Source of the DNA: Paragordius varius
Taxonomy: Eukaryota; Nematomorpha
DNA length: 64,000 nt
Assembly (NCBI GenBank): GCA_964247055.1
Contig: OZ176053.1
Coordinates: 3,596,001 to 3,660,000 of the forward strand
Direction: 5' to 3'
Under the pieces are notes generated by a model. It searched no databases and was not told where the DNA came from. It saw nothing but the letters and a program-made list of their open reading frames with translations. The translations under genes were made by a program, and so were the position numbers. The number at the start of each line of letters is the position of its first letter. Within the stretch, counting starts at the first letter, position 1. Shown here piece by piece: positions 1 to 11,927 of this stretch.

Positions 1-463
1 AATAAAGATACATAATTAGATATAAAGCATCAAATGTTAAAACGATGTTATTCGGCAGAATTATTCTGGGTGATCATTTTATAAATTTTGTTGACCTGGT
101 GATAAAACCATCTTGTTATATATGATTCTGTTTCTTTCATGATAATAATAATATTCTATAGTTAATTTAAATATAAAATTTACTTCGGGAGTTACGTGGA
201 ATATTTTCAATTTGAGCAAAATTTATAAGACTAATTATATTGTTGTTTCTCAATATAAAATAACTGTCAAATATCTGATATAAGGATATTTAAAAAATTA
301 AAAAAAAATTACTTGTAAAGGTTTTCCTTCTGTTATGGCAATGCTTAACATAAATAATAGATATTTGTGATTCGATTGTCTGAAGTTATAGACTTGATTT
401 AAAATGTAAATTTCCTGTTATATTTAGTTAATTATGGATTAATAAATATAAAATAAGCGATAA

Positions 464-578
464 AACTTGGATACAATAGGTGTTTAGTAAATTATTTGCT
501 TTTCAAAGGCCTGGGGTATCCAACTACCCCAATTTGAATCGAAGGACTTAAATGAATGTGTTGTATCCAAGTGTTAAG
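464..578. repeat. TTAA-flanked MITE, short internally deleted copy
   Basis: The right end reads GGACTTAAATGAATGTGTTG then TATCCAAGTG followed by TTAA; the left end is a degenerate inverted copy (ACTTGGATACAA). It belongs to the same family as the copies near 10.3, 30.2, 43.8 and 47.7 kb, with most of the interior missing. The TTAA flank resembles piggyBac-type target duplications, but no transposase is present, so superfamily is an inference. Confidence 0.6.
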
Positions 579-1714
579 GGTGATAAAACCACCTTTAGAT
601 AATCTGATTAGTGATAAGCGTGCGGCTCAGATTTTACTACAGAAACTTCAGCCACGTTTCCATTTTATATTATGTTACGGATAATTGCTTGGCATGCCTT
701 TTTAATAGATACTGTTTATCTCATTGTTAAAACTATTGCCTTTTTGTGTAGTTTTGCATCCTAAAGAATTTAAACGAGCCTAATTCAAAATATAGCATTC
801 TTTAGCCTTTTAGTGCGTATAAAACAATATAATTTTAAATTGTAAAAATTCTCTCACCTCAAACTTTCAATGCCAAATGTATATTATGGTTAGAAAGTGT
901 AAATAATTTATGTAAAAAAATATTTCCAAATAAACTTTAACAACAAATTTTTTGCATTTTATTTTAAAATCAGCTGTTTGCTTTAATTAGATTTTGAAGC
1001 TTGTTCATTTATGGACTAGATAAGTTAAAAAGATATTATGTTAACTAATAAAAGAAAAAAGATTTTTAAATCTTTAGGTAAACAATATAATCCGCTCAAA
1101 ACTATGCCAGAATGTATCGTCCCTTAAAAATATTAAAAAAATGCGATGATTAATTTGATCAAAATTTTTTATTTTTTATGTAATATTGGGATTTTTTGCC
1201 ATCCCAAAGTTAATCGAAGGTAATAAATTTGAATGTTTTTTAAAATTTTGTTATTAAACACTGTGCATGATTTAATAAAGAAATCCCTCTTCAGACAATT
1301 AATATATATTTAAATTAAAACCTTAAAAAACTAGGCTGAGCTTATTGAAATAGTTCACTATTTAATTTCAAATAATTATGGTTGAAAATTCGATTTAAAA
1401 TTGATTACAATCAGTATGGATAGGGTAAAATAGTATTCTATAAAAGGGTAAATATCAATAAAATTTAATGTTAAAAATAATTTTATTAGTATTTTAAAAA
1501 TATTTATAAGACACAAAAATGAATATATTTTTAAAACAGTTTTTTCGCTCATGGTAACGGATGTATTAGCTTTAGAGACAATTTGCACTTAAGAGTGTCT
1601 TTGAAAATTATAAGTTAGTTCTTGAACATTTCAAGTTGGTCGTTCAAGATTTCGAATTGCTCCTTTTTTTAATTTAAGTTTTATCGTCCAACCGTGTATC
1701 ATTCATCTAACCCA
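579..1714. other. AT-rich intergenic DNA, no gene seen
   Basis: Only short AT-driven open frames. At about 1590-1670 there is a block of GTTCTTGAACATTTCAAG-like units that resembles sequence near 4340-4400 and 46.15-46.2 kb, possibly the left arm of an older palindromic repeat now split by the hAT element at 1715. Confidence 0.5.
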
Positions 1715-4024
1715 GGGCTTCTTAAACTCTTTTAGTTCCCCACCCCATTTATGATAGCGAGTTTCTAAACGACCCCAACAATTCGAAAAACTCTTAGAAA
1801 TTTTGTTGATAATATTTATCAGGATTATTTGGGTTTTAAGAGATTGACAAAAATAAATCTATATTTTTTATAAATTTTTATAACATCGTCTGATTCATAG
1901 TAATATACAAATTCCCCAGAAATGTGTTTAACTGAACTCGTATGGCTTTTTAATTTTTTTGAAAATTAACTCCAAAACACGCCATTTTTGTATGGCGTCT
2001 AAGTTTTAAACGGGTACACCCCTACCCATAGTCCTAAATGGAAAAAGCGCTGAGTTAAATTCTTTGCCTTTATAGAGCAGATATTTGGAATCATCTGTGA
2101 TACAATTGTATCATGGGTTATTAGAAAAAAAACCGCAAACTAAATTATCGCTATATAATGGCGTATTTTTAGGGCATAAAAGCCCCAAATTAACGGCTAA
2201 TAAAAACGCCTGATTTTTTTACCTAGTTACGGATAATATTTCAAGCTTTTAATGAGAATATGGCTTCATAAATATTCTGTAAATTAGCTCCAAAACAAAT
2301 CAATTTCTATATAGTGGCGCGGTTTTTGGCGGGTAGCTCCTAACCCAGGGCAGGTATAAAAAGCGCTGGTTAAAATTTTTGCCCTCATATGGGGAATATC
2401 TGGAATTATCATGGAACCCATATGTTATTAGACTCATAGGTTTTTTGAAATTTGACACCAAAGGCATGGTGGCTGTATCGAGATGGTGCAGTTTTACGCC
2501 GGTAGCCTCTAACCAGTGGCGAAACAATAAAAGGCTCGATTAAATTTTTTGCCTTAATTCGGGTAATACCTGGAATCATGATTGATTCCATATGCTCTCG
2601 TGGTGCCCCTAAACCAAATGGCCATTCTATGCGGCGCATTTTTCAGGGTAAGGGCTTAATTAAGGGGTAATTTAAAACCACTCTACTCAAATTTTTGCCT
2701 TTTTAGGGGCAATATTTCAAGCTCTTATTCAACTCATATGGCTTGATAAGTTTTCTAAAATTTGCCTCCAAAGTCACGCTGTATCGATATGGTGGTGCAG
2801 TGTAAACGGGTAACCCCCTACCCAAAAGTTAAAAAACGTTCGATAAAATTTTTTTATAGGGAAATAGCTGGAATCAAAATTGAATCCATATTTTCTTTTA
2901 GTTTTTGGAAGAATGGCTTTAAAACTAAATAATAGTTCAATGATAGCGCATTTTTAAGGCGTAAAGGGCCTAAACGGCTATTTTTTAAAAAACCGCTAGA
3001 CTTAAATCTTTGCCTTTTTACGGGTAATATTTCAGGCCCTTATTTAACTTATGTGGCCTGATAGGTATTCTGAAAATTCTCCCAAACAACGCGATTTCGA
3101 TATGATGGCAGCGCTTAATTAAAATTTTTGCCTTTTTACGGAGAATACCTGAAATCATTATTGATTCCATAGGCTATCATTAGTTTTTGGAAAAATTGCC
3201 TTAAAACTAAAAAAATCATTCTATAGTGGCGTATTTTTCAGGAAGTAAAGGGCCTAATTAACGGCTAATTTCAAATCGTACGACGTAAATTTTTGCCTTG
3301 ATAGGGGTAATATTTTAAGCACCTATTAACTCATGTGGCCTGATAGGTTTTCTGAAATTTAGTCCCAAAGGATGAGGGGGCAGTTTTTAGCAGATATCTC
3401 ATTACCCAGCAGCCAAAGTTTTTAGCCGATATCTCATTACCCAGCAGCCAATATAAAAAAACGCTCGACTAAAATATTTGCCTTTTGAGAGGGAATACCT
3501 GGAATCATTAGTTAGGGTCTCATACCTTGGGCGAAAAATAGATTCAAAAAATTATATTTGTGGACTTGGCTTTTTCAAAAAGTGGCATACAAAGTGGAGC
3601 GGGTAAAAAGAGGACCTAAATCAAAGCGAGCCGACTATGTTTGGCGCAATTGAAAATAGTAAAAAAGAATCATATTTGAAATCGAATGGTCCAACACGTT
3701 TTCAGAAAATTGTCTCAAAAACACGATTTTGTGGAATTTTGTTTTCAAAAACCCGTTTTTTACACGGGATGAGTGGGGGCCTATTTCAAAAAAAGGGCGA
3801 TATTATCGGGGTATTTATTAATGAATATATTTTTTTGACATTTGGATTTGAATGGGTCTACCGGTTTTCCGGAAGCAGATCACAAAGCCGCATTTTCTAT
3901 TTTTAAAAATATATTCACAAGTTAAAAAACATTTTTTGTTAAATTTTAATTTTATCACTCGCGACCCCATAATTTTGCTAGGCGACCCCAAATGGGGTCG
4001 CGACCCATGGTTTAGGAAGCTCTA
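1715..4024. mobile_element. Non-autonomous hAT-type element with internal tandem array
   Basis: The left terminus is CAGGGCTTCTTAAACT and the right terminus is the inverted AGTTTAAGAAGCTCTG-like sequence (here GGTTTAGGAAGCTCTA), with CGACCCC motifs just inside both ends. A perfect 8-bp duplication, ATCTAACC, lies at 1707-1714 and 4025-4032; this is the hAT signature. The same family occurs at 44633-45002 as a 370-bp copy, so this 2.3-kb copy is about six times longer. The extra length is a degenerate tandem repeat. No transposase reading frame is visible. Confidence 0.85.
1980..3515. repeat. Degenerate tandem repeat, unit about 330 bp built from two alternating halves
   Basis: Two alternating blocks recur. 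One contains TTTTTACGGGTAATATTTCA followed by CTCATATGGC and TGATAGGTTTTCTGAAA. The other contains AATACCTGGAATCATTATTG, then CCATATGCT, then CTATAGTGGCGCATTTTTCAGG and GGGCCTAATTAACGGCTAAT (motifs vary between copies). Roughly four to five dimeric units are visible. Short reading frames inside it are accidental. Confidence 0.75.
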
Positions 4025-4032
4025 ATCTAACC

Positions 4033-4702
4033 GATTCTCTTGATTTAACCAAACTATTAAATAAATATCAACTATCAAAACCGCATAACTTTATTAACTT
4101 CTAAAATTTTTAAAAAGAAGATAATCGAATATAAGTTTTCTGGGCTATCAATTACAATTTTTCGTTGAAAACATTTATCATTTAATAATATTGTCAAATT
4201 TTAAAAAATTAGTTTGAAACAAAAAAGTTTTTTTAAAGGAAAAATGTATAATAAATCAAGAAAATTAGGTTAAAAAATAATAAAATAAAAAAATGCAATA
4301 CATCTGGTTAGATCCAAATTTAAGTTTAAGTTGAGGATTAACTTGAGGTAAGGACAACTTAAAGTGTTCAAGGACTTGATTTGCAAATTGATGTATATGT
4401 TTTTAATCATTAATTTTTAAATAGTTATCAGGTTTTCTCGATTCGACTTATTAAGCAATCTTCTAATTTGTTAAGTTGTCCATTATAACTTCATTTAAAT
4501 AAATTATATAATATTAATCTCTATTATTAAAAAATTTTAAGGCTAAAAGGCTAAATATATGTGTGAAAAAAATATGGTAAAAACTACTATTTCTTTTTAA
4601 TCTTACCAAACCATTTATTTTATATAGACATAAAAATCATATCGTTATAATTACAAAAATCAGATAGAACTCATTGTCGATATAAATACCAATTCCACAT
4701 AA
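4033..4702. other. Intergenic, no gene seen
   Basis: AT-rich DNA downstream of the minus-strand gene at 4703-6001; on the minus strand an AATAAA-type signal (AAAATAAATGG) lies near 4615 and may serve that gene's 3' end. Otherwise nothing recognised. Confidence 0.4.
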
Positions 4703-6001
4703 TCATTTGTTTGGGTCTTTTGGTGAAGCTGCTACAGGGGGTGTTTTTAACTTCTCTCGAATTTTTTCGTTGGGTAAGTTTGGTTTCGGCAATGGACAGG
4801 GTAGTCTTGGCCTAGGTGGAATAGGTGGTAAATTTGTATTAAGTGGTTTCAAGTTAATCATTTGTTTGCTTTCGGGCATATTTTGAATAGGTGTTACCAT
4901 TTGACCCATTATTTTTATCTTTCCTGTTTCAGTTTTTCTATTTTCAATTACTGGACTTGTGTGATCGTGGGGAGTCATCTGTTTTTTCCCTAAATCTTTG
5001 GGTGTTGTAGGCTTATTTGTGGTTAAACTTTTGCCAACATTCATTTTTATATCTGATTTAGGTGAGTCCGGGGTTATCTCAGTTTTAGTTTCAATTTTAC
5101 TGGTAATCGGTTTTGGGAGTTTGGATATGTTCTTTGTTAGACTCGTTGGGCTTAAATTTACCCCTGACTTTTGCAGATAGCGTGCATCGTTTGGAGCGTT
5201 TATTTTTGGTAAAGTATAAACATTTTCATTCATAGGTCGCTCGAATTTTGGTATTTTAGATGTTTCATTTAGAGCATAGTTTTTTCCGATATTTGTTGTA
5301 ACATTGTGCTCTTTTTGATGTTCTAAATTTACGTTTTGCAGATACTTTTGTACACCAGGATATTTTAACTTCAATTGCTCAATAATGTGCCTTTCCTTTT
5401 CTGATTCGAGTTTTTTCCGTGTTTTCCAATCTTTAATGTAATTTTCTAAATCAAGGATCACATCTTGCACCATAACTTTGGCGTAAAATAATTTTTTTAT
5501 CTTTGCCGATAATATATCATTGCTTGATGATTGGTCTTTCCATTTAGAAAAACTATTCGTATTGTATTTCTGGTTTCCTTCATAACGAAAAGAATTATCG
5601 TATAGCGATACATCCCTTTCTCCAAAGTTATTTTCTTTATTCTTATCACTAGGTATAAATCGAGTATTGATATCTTCCGTAATTTTTTTATCAGTTTGAG
5701 CCAAATATGTATTATCATTTCTGGTGGTATTGTAACAAAATGAACTGCCATATTTTTGACATAAATAATCATTTAATACTTTATAATTTACACTTAATTT
5801 ATTATCATCGTTTTGGGAAATATAGTTAATATTGTTATCAAATGAAATTGAATTATTATTATCAATTATATTATTCTGCATCCTGAAATGATCTAAATAC
5901 AGGCTTAAAAGCGTACAGTTAGATACATATGGTATATATTGTTTAATTTTTGCTTCATCAAATATTGGTGGTGATGATAACATCTCAAAATAACTCAACA
6001 A
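4703..6001 (-). CDS. Unidentified 432-residue protein with proline-rich C-terminus
   Basis: One uninterrupted frame from an ATG at 6001 to a stop at 4703, unusually long for DNA this AT-rich, so I take it as a real gene or a large exon. I do not recognise the family. The first third is rich in asparagine and serine (residues about 45-150). A charged, probably helical stretch follows (about 165-215, containing KDWKTRKKLESEKERHIIEQ). The C-terminal third is basic and rich in Pro, Thr and Lys, with a PxxP cluster (PPIPPRPRLPCPLPKP) that could bind SH3 or WW domains; that role is inference. No signal peptide or membrane segment is seen. Upstream exons cannot be excluded. No introns of the tiny class are evident inside it. 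Confidence 0.6.
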   Translation of the reverse strand: MLSYFEMLSSPPIFDEAKIKQYIPYVSNCTLLSLYLDHFRMQNNIIDNNNSISFDNNINYISQNDDNKLSVNYKVLNDYLCQKYGSSFCYNTTRNDNTYLAQTDKKITEDINTRFIPSDKNKENNFGERDVSLYDNSFRYEGNQKYNTNSFSKWKDQSSSNDILSAKIKKLFYAKVMVQDVILDLENYIKDWKTRKKLESEKERHIIEQLKLKYPGVQKYLQNVNLEHQKEHNVTTNIGKNYALNETSKIPKFERPMNENVYTLPKINAPNDARYLQKSGVNLSPTSLTKNISKLPKPITSKIETKTEITPDSPKSDIKMNVGKSLTTNKPTTPKDLGKKQMTPHDHTSPVIENRKTETGKIKIMGQMVTPIQNMPESKQMINLKPLNTNLPPIPPRPRLPCPLPKPNLPNEKIREKLKTPPVAASPKDPNK

Positions 6002-8903
6002 TCAATCAATAAATATAATTTTCAAATCTGCAAGTTTTATGAAATATTTTATTTGACTTGGTATACCAATTTATATTAATCAAAATTAGCATAAATCGTA
6101 ATATTCAAACTTTTGATAACTGGAATAAAAAATGTATGGAAATTTATTATAAAGGATTCTGCCATCAGCATTAAAAAGAATAAAAATGGAAGTGTGAATA
6201 ATTGTTGCCGTATTTATTATTTAAATGACACGTTTTTAAATAAATTTCCAAATGTTTTTATACTTTCCACCTGTCGAAAATAAATGGTATTCTAGAATCT
6301 TAAAAGCCATACCTGCTATTTAAGAATTTTTTTAAAGTCTATATCAGAATTTAAAACGGGTATACTCATCGATTAACTTGATAAGATTGCTGAAAAAAAC
6401 CTTTTGGAATTAGTTGGTTTAGAAAATAAATTTTTTTACGCCACAATATCAAACTTAAAATTGGTAAAATATAAATTGATCCCATATTTATTTTGACTAT
6501 TAAGTGATAGGAGTGTTGTATAAATTTTAATGTAATTAAGTGATTTAGTGCCATATGAGCTTTCAGCCAGGCATTTCGTTAAATAAGCCGGCCAAAAAAT
6601 AAGTGGATGGCTCAAATAGGTCAAATGTTTTATGACTCAAAATTGGTTAAAATTCAAAACCTTATAAGCTAAAAATTAATAGAAAAATATAAATAAATAT
6701 AGTGTTTTAGCCAGCTTATTCGCATGGCTTATTCACGGGGAAATTTGAATCCGCTCTCAGATTGCCCTAACTGTTAATTTTAGGTATAAGACAACTTTTT
6801 AAAAACGTTGGATTATGTATTGTACTTTTAAGTTTTTAGACATTTTATAAACATATTTTTTATATGATTTATCCTATTAAATTTTTTTCAATAATTTTAT
6901 ATGTTAGTTTGTTGGGCCAGCTCATTATTTTTAAATGTTATAAAAAAATATAAAATTAATATACATAAGTTAATCATTAACACTATTGTATTCACATTTT
7001 TTTGTATTCAAAAACGTTACCCTCAAAATATAATTATGTAATTGCAGACATAGTGTTTTCAAAATGTATTTGAAAAACTCAATATACATCTAACTCTATT
7101 CTTTCTATCTGTAACTTATCTGCATTTATTTTGCGTCTTAGTATAATAAATGACATCCATCTTTTTATTGGAAGTGACTATAGTATGACTATAGTTTTAA
7201 TAAACTTTACCCTACATTATGATTCAAACCAATCTCATTTCAAAAAATTAATTTATTTTTAAAACCTCATGATTCAGTAGAAATTCGTTTACCTTTGAGA
7301 GCATGTTTGCGCCATATTCTTAGGCAGGCAAGTTAATGCAAATAACACCTTTTCTGCGATATTCTATGCGCAGTTTGCGAAACCTTGCTATCTCTTTTCG
7401 TAATTTATATGTAACTTTTTGGGGCAGACTCAAACACAAAATTTGTTTAAACCAGAACCAGACAAGTAGTTTTTAACGGTCATTAATATTCAATATTCTC
7501 CGATTTTTCGCAAAATCGGTTGCAAATGAGTTTGGAAAAAGTACAACTGATCCTGTATACCAAGGCTCTATAAGTAAACGTTACAAACATGCTCTAATTA
7601 TTAGGGACATAAAATATTTTTTGTAAATATTTATGATAAGAATATCTATGTTGTACCTTAAGAAATTGTAGCACTTTTAATAATCTTTTCTGATAACTGC
7701 TTAAAAATAACAATTTAAAATATATTATATTAATATTTGGCACTTTATGGTATAAATAAAATTTATTTATAAAATCATTGTAATAATATATCTGAAGACA
7801 ATACGTTCAAAATCATTATTTAAGCTAAATTTAACACTAAATTATTCCACAATCCAATAGTTCAATGATATCGGATGAAACGTCGAAGAATTCTTCTGGT
7901 AATCTTTGACATTTGTAGGCTATCCTAAGAAAATCCTTGAGGGATTTTAAAAAGAAAAATTTTTTTTCGGAAACGTCATTCTTTTTACTGTCACCATCGC
8001 TATTAATTAATTAAATATAATATTGGTTAGCGAAAAATGGTAATAATATTTGCAAATAGGTTGAAACATTCAATCATTATAATATTTCACTCCTATAAAT
8101 GACTTAACTTTGTTAAAATTTAAACTAAAATACATGCACAGGTTTATTTTAGCTTAAGTTTCGAGGGATGGGGATTTTTTGCAGTAAAGTATATAGCATT
8201 TACAATTTTACCATTTAATAATTTAATTAGTTAATCAGTAAAGGTATAATCTCAAAGGGTAATTAGAAATTAGGGCCATTCTCAATATCTAATACATAGT
8301 TTCCAAATTTCTCACCAATACAGTAAAAATTAAAATTATAAAGAAAAAGGCAAACAAAATGCTATATTTCATCATATGGAAAACCAGATATTTTTAACTT
8401 AATTTTTATTATAACCTATCCTCAGGTTGTAAAAAAGACCTAAATTAGTAGCACTCTGAATTATATATATACAATCGTAATAATTTAAATTATAGAAAAC
8501 TTAAAAAAGTATGGCTATATCTTATAACATTTTATCCTAGTTTTAATATTAAATTAGATATAATATTATGTTCCCCGCTCTGAAGCTCAATGTGTTATGG
8601 GTGGGTAGGGACCTTGACGGCTGGTGGCTGACGATATTCTGACGCTACACCCTTTACTTGTTTACTTGTATAATATTGTGTTAAAACACATTTAACACTT
8701 CCAATAACGTTAAGTTTGTAAAGATTAGCCTAACAAAAATTTAGTTGTTAAAATTGACCAATTTTCAAAAATTGCTTCATCATTTCTTTGTTTTATGAAT
8801 TCATTGAAATAAAATACAACTATTAATATTGATGATTAATGCATTAATCCGAAGTTGTAATGTTTTAAGTTTTTAATTTATCAAAGAATATTATTTTGTG
8901 AGA
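6002..8903. other. Long intergenic stretch, no gene seen apart from one MITE candidate
   Basis: Only short low-quality frames. The frames near 6366-6624 look accidental. A candidate MITE is listed separately at 7298-7595. Confidence 0.45.
7298..7595. repeat. Candidate MITE with 12-bp perfect terminal inverted repeats
   Basis: It starts AGAGCATGTTTG and ends CAAACATGCTCT, 298 bp apart, and the enclosed DNA is less AT-rich than its surroundings. No clear target duplication is visible and there is no second copy in the window, so this is tentative. Confidence 0.4.
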
Positions 8904-9083
8904 TTACCAAAGCGCACTTTGCGAATATTTTTTGATGAGTTCTCTAACATTCGTATCCGATTTCACCGTTTCCATTTTTGTACGTATTTTGTCCAACAAA
9001 TCTCTAAACTTGAAAAAAAGCTGTCTTTCAAGTTCATCATTATCCATGTTATTTGAATCGTGTTCAATAGTGTGTGTTGTCAT
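8904..9083 (-). CDS. Small ORF, 59 residues, highly charged helical
   Basis: The frame runs from an ATG at 9083 to TAA at 8904. The product begins MTTHTIEHDSNNMDNDELER and continues with an alternating hydrophobic and charged pattern (QLFFKFRDLLDKIRTKMETV) to a tryptophan at the C-terminus. The heptad-like spacing of L, I, F and V and the balanced codon use look like protein rather than chance AT-rich DNA. I do not recognise the family. It could be a complete microprotein or the last exon of a larger gene. The nearest neighbours are the unidentified gene at 4703-6001 and IMPase at 11219. Confidence 0.45.
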   Translation of the reverse strand: MTTHTIEHDSNNMDNDELERQLFFKFRDLLDKIRTKMETVKSDTNVRELIKKYSQSALW

Positions 9084-9437
9084 AATACAAAATTTTGATT
9101 GTTGATTTTAGTCTCAATTTTATATTTTTTGTCGCAATATAAAATTTACGTGCAACAACTATAATATATCTGATGAAAATATTATTTTTCATATATATCA
9201 TATATTTAATTACTTATAATGCTAATATTTTCCCTTTATAAAATTACAATGGTATAATAAGTTAAAATCCACTATGATTTATAATGATCATTTATTAAAA
9301 TATTTTTTTTAATAATTAAAAAATAATATTGGTTTTGGTTAAGAATTGGTCTTTCGCACAATTCCCGTGACATTGTCAATGCCTGAAATTTTAATGATTT
9401 CTGGTTAAATATGAATGTGTAACATTACAGGCAATTA

Positions 9438-9666
9438 TATATACCGTTTACAGTTTCAATTCATCTTTAAACAATTCAAATTCACCCTCGAACAATTAAT
9501 ACACCCTTTAATAATTCGATTTCACCCTAAAAATTAATTATATTTTTAAAAATAAAAAAATAGGAATTTCTTATCTTAAAAACATATAATTTATTTGAGG
9601 GTGAAATTGTGTTTAAGGGTGTTCGAATCGTTTAAGAGTGAATTTGAATTTTAAATGGTATATATA
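9438..9666. repeat. Palindromic MITE, family B (CACCC-unit arms)
   Basis: It starts ATATACCGTTTACAG and ends TTTAAATGGTATATAT as inverted ends. The left arm repeats a unit of about 20 bp of the form ACAATTCAAATTCACCCT; the right arm repeats its complement, AGGGTGAATTTGAATTGTTC. Further copies lie at about 14.5, 16.2, 19.2, 31.3 and 40.8 kb. Confidence 0.8.
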
Positions 9667-10309
9667 ATAATGCTTTCTATTTCAAATAATATTAAAATTC
9701 TAACATAAATAATAAAAAGTTTTTTTAATAATTACTGTTACGATTTTTAAAATGCAATGATTTCTAATATCGAATATACTGAATATTAGTGCTATGTATA
9801 AAATTAAACTCTGAGAAAAAGATAATTATATTTATAATATAAAAGATCTATTGAACTTTATAAAATCTTAACGTCTTTTATGTTATTTTCTATCGAACTA
9901 TTTTAAATTTAAATACATTTAAAAATACAGTCAAGCGTATTTAATATATCGCCTGTTAAGCGTTAATCAAATAAAATATAATAATTGTAAAAATCCTTAT
10001 CTTATAAAAAATAAATTTGATAATATTAAATTATAATTTATGTGAGCAGATTTTTGTTGATTAATGAAAGTAAAAAAATGTTTGATTAGTTTAAAACTAC
10101 ATAATATTTATTCATTAAGGGTGTCTAACAGACAAGTCGCATGCAGCCCTCAAAAATATTTTTATAGCCGCAAGTTCAAAACAAAAAATTTAAGGAAATT
10201 TAAGTAAAATGATTTTCTTGAACAAATAATTATAAATCTCGAATTTCAAACATAAACCTGCTAAAAATGTTGAAATGGAGATTTTACAAACTTATGTCAA
10301 AAAATTTAG

Positions 10310-10710
10310 TTAACACTTGGATAAAACACATTCATTTTAGTCCTTCGATTTAAATTGGGGAAATTAAATACTACAGGCTTGTTTAAAATTAAATTCTTTA
10401 AAAAATATGGACCTGGCCAAATTTTGCACCTACATAACATTAATAAACCAAAATATATAAAAAATTTATTTTACCATATATCACGTTAACTAAATTTTTA
10501 CCTTTCGGTTTTAGCTTAAAATAAGTAATATCAAGTATTTTTAAATAATTTTTTATATATATTTCTATTAATTAATGTTATATAAATGCAAAATTTTGTC
10601 ATGGTTTTGATTCCTTCCATATTTTTTAAGAATTTAATTGTAAACAGGCCTGGGGTTAACTACCACAATTTGAATCAAAGGACTAAAATGAATGTGTTGT
10701 ATCGTGTTAA
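10310..10710. repeat. TTAA-flanked MITE, near full-length copy
   Basis: TTAA then CACTTGGATAAAACACATTC at the left, and GAATGTGTTGTATCGTG then TTAA at the right. Inverted homology continues inward on both sides (TTTTAGTCCTTCGATT and the complement of AATCAAAGGACTAAAA). 401 bp, non-coding. Confidence 0.75.
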
Positions 10711-11218
10711 AAATAAAATTAGCTTTAATTTTATGCTTAAAATTAAATGAAGACGATATTTGCAGTTGCATAATAAAAATGGTATGGAGTTTTTTAAAAA
10801 AATAACTTTTATTTAAATATTTTTGTTTATTTTTATATGTTTTATTTAGATTTAAGCATAGATTTAAACCTTCTCCTTTAGCAAATTATTAATAATATCT
10901 ACTTCTATGAGCTCACTATTCTGCCCAAATTGATTCGAAGTTTTTTTTACATCAACTAATTTTAGGGGCAGTCAAATATTAGTCTTATCTATTTAATTTT
11001 AATATATAATTTTTAGTATACAAAAATGCTCATTTACAAAAATATTTTAAAAGTTTTAGTTAAAGATTTTATTAGGAATTAATCTTGGAAGGTATTCATT
11101 AGAGAAAAAGATTTTTCTTTGATTCGTTACAGATAATAAATAAAATAATATATAGTCAACTGGATTTATTTCAATCATATAAATATATGGTTAGTATTTT
11201 CGTACGATCTCCTTGAGA

Positions 11219-11892
11219 ATGGTTCTTGACAAAAGTGTAATAGACGAATGGTTCGATTTTGCTATGGGTATAACTAAGAATGCTGGAGAAATGATGAAAG
11301 ACGCTTTTTACAAAGAAAAACACATAGATATGAAACAAACATTCGCCGATTTGGTCACTCAAACGGATAAGGACATTGAAAATTATCTTTTTACCGAAAT
11401 ACGGAAAAAATATAAAGATCATGAGTATTTTTTATCTAATGCATTAGATGTTTGGGTGAGGAAAGTGAGAAAAGACCCTGGACAGATGCGCCAACATGGA
11501 TAGTTGATCCAATTGATGGTACTACAAATTTTATTCATCAAAATCCAAATTGTGCTATTAGTTTAGGGATATCGTGCAAAAAAACAGTATTATTAATAAT
11601 AATTTTAAGATTGTGATAGGAATCGTTTATAATCCAATGAGAGATTTAATGTACACAGCTAAACTAGGTCAAGGATCTTTTTGTAATGGGAAACCAATAC
11701 ATGTTACTGATGTAAAAGGTTTAATATTGGTATATCTTTAGATCTCAATAAAGCACTCATATTTACGGAGGTTGGTTCTTTAAGAAAAGAAAATATTTTG
11801 GATATGAAATTAGATAATTATGCCCGATTAGCCCGGTTATCTCATGGGTAAAAAATTAAATTTAAGCAATTAATTTTACCAACTCACCAATA

Positions 11893-11927
<35 letters not shown>

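Noticed and set aside
2300-2639. Two overlapping minus-strand frames of about 75 codons
   Set aside because: They lie inside the tandem array of the hAT element and recur as degenerate copies without codon conservation.
11213-11503. A continuous 96-codon frame at the start of the IMPase gene taken as a complete small protein
   Set aside because: Its last 24 codons do not match the family, while removal of a 23-nt GT..AG segment joins the conserved LGEES and DPIDGTTNF blocks in frame.
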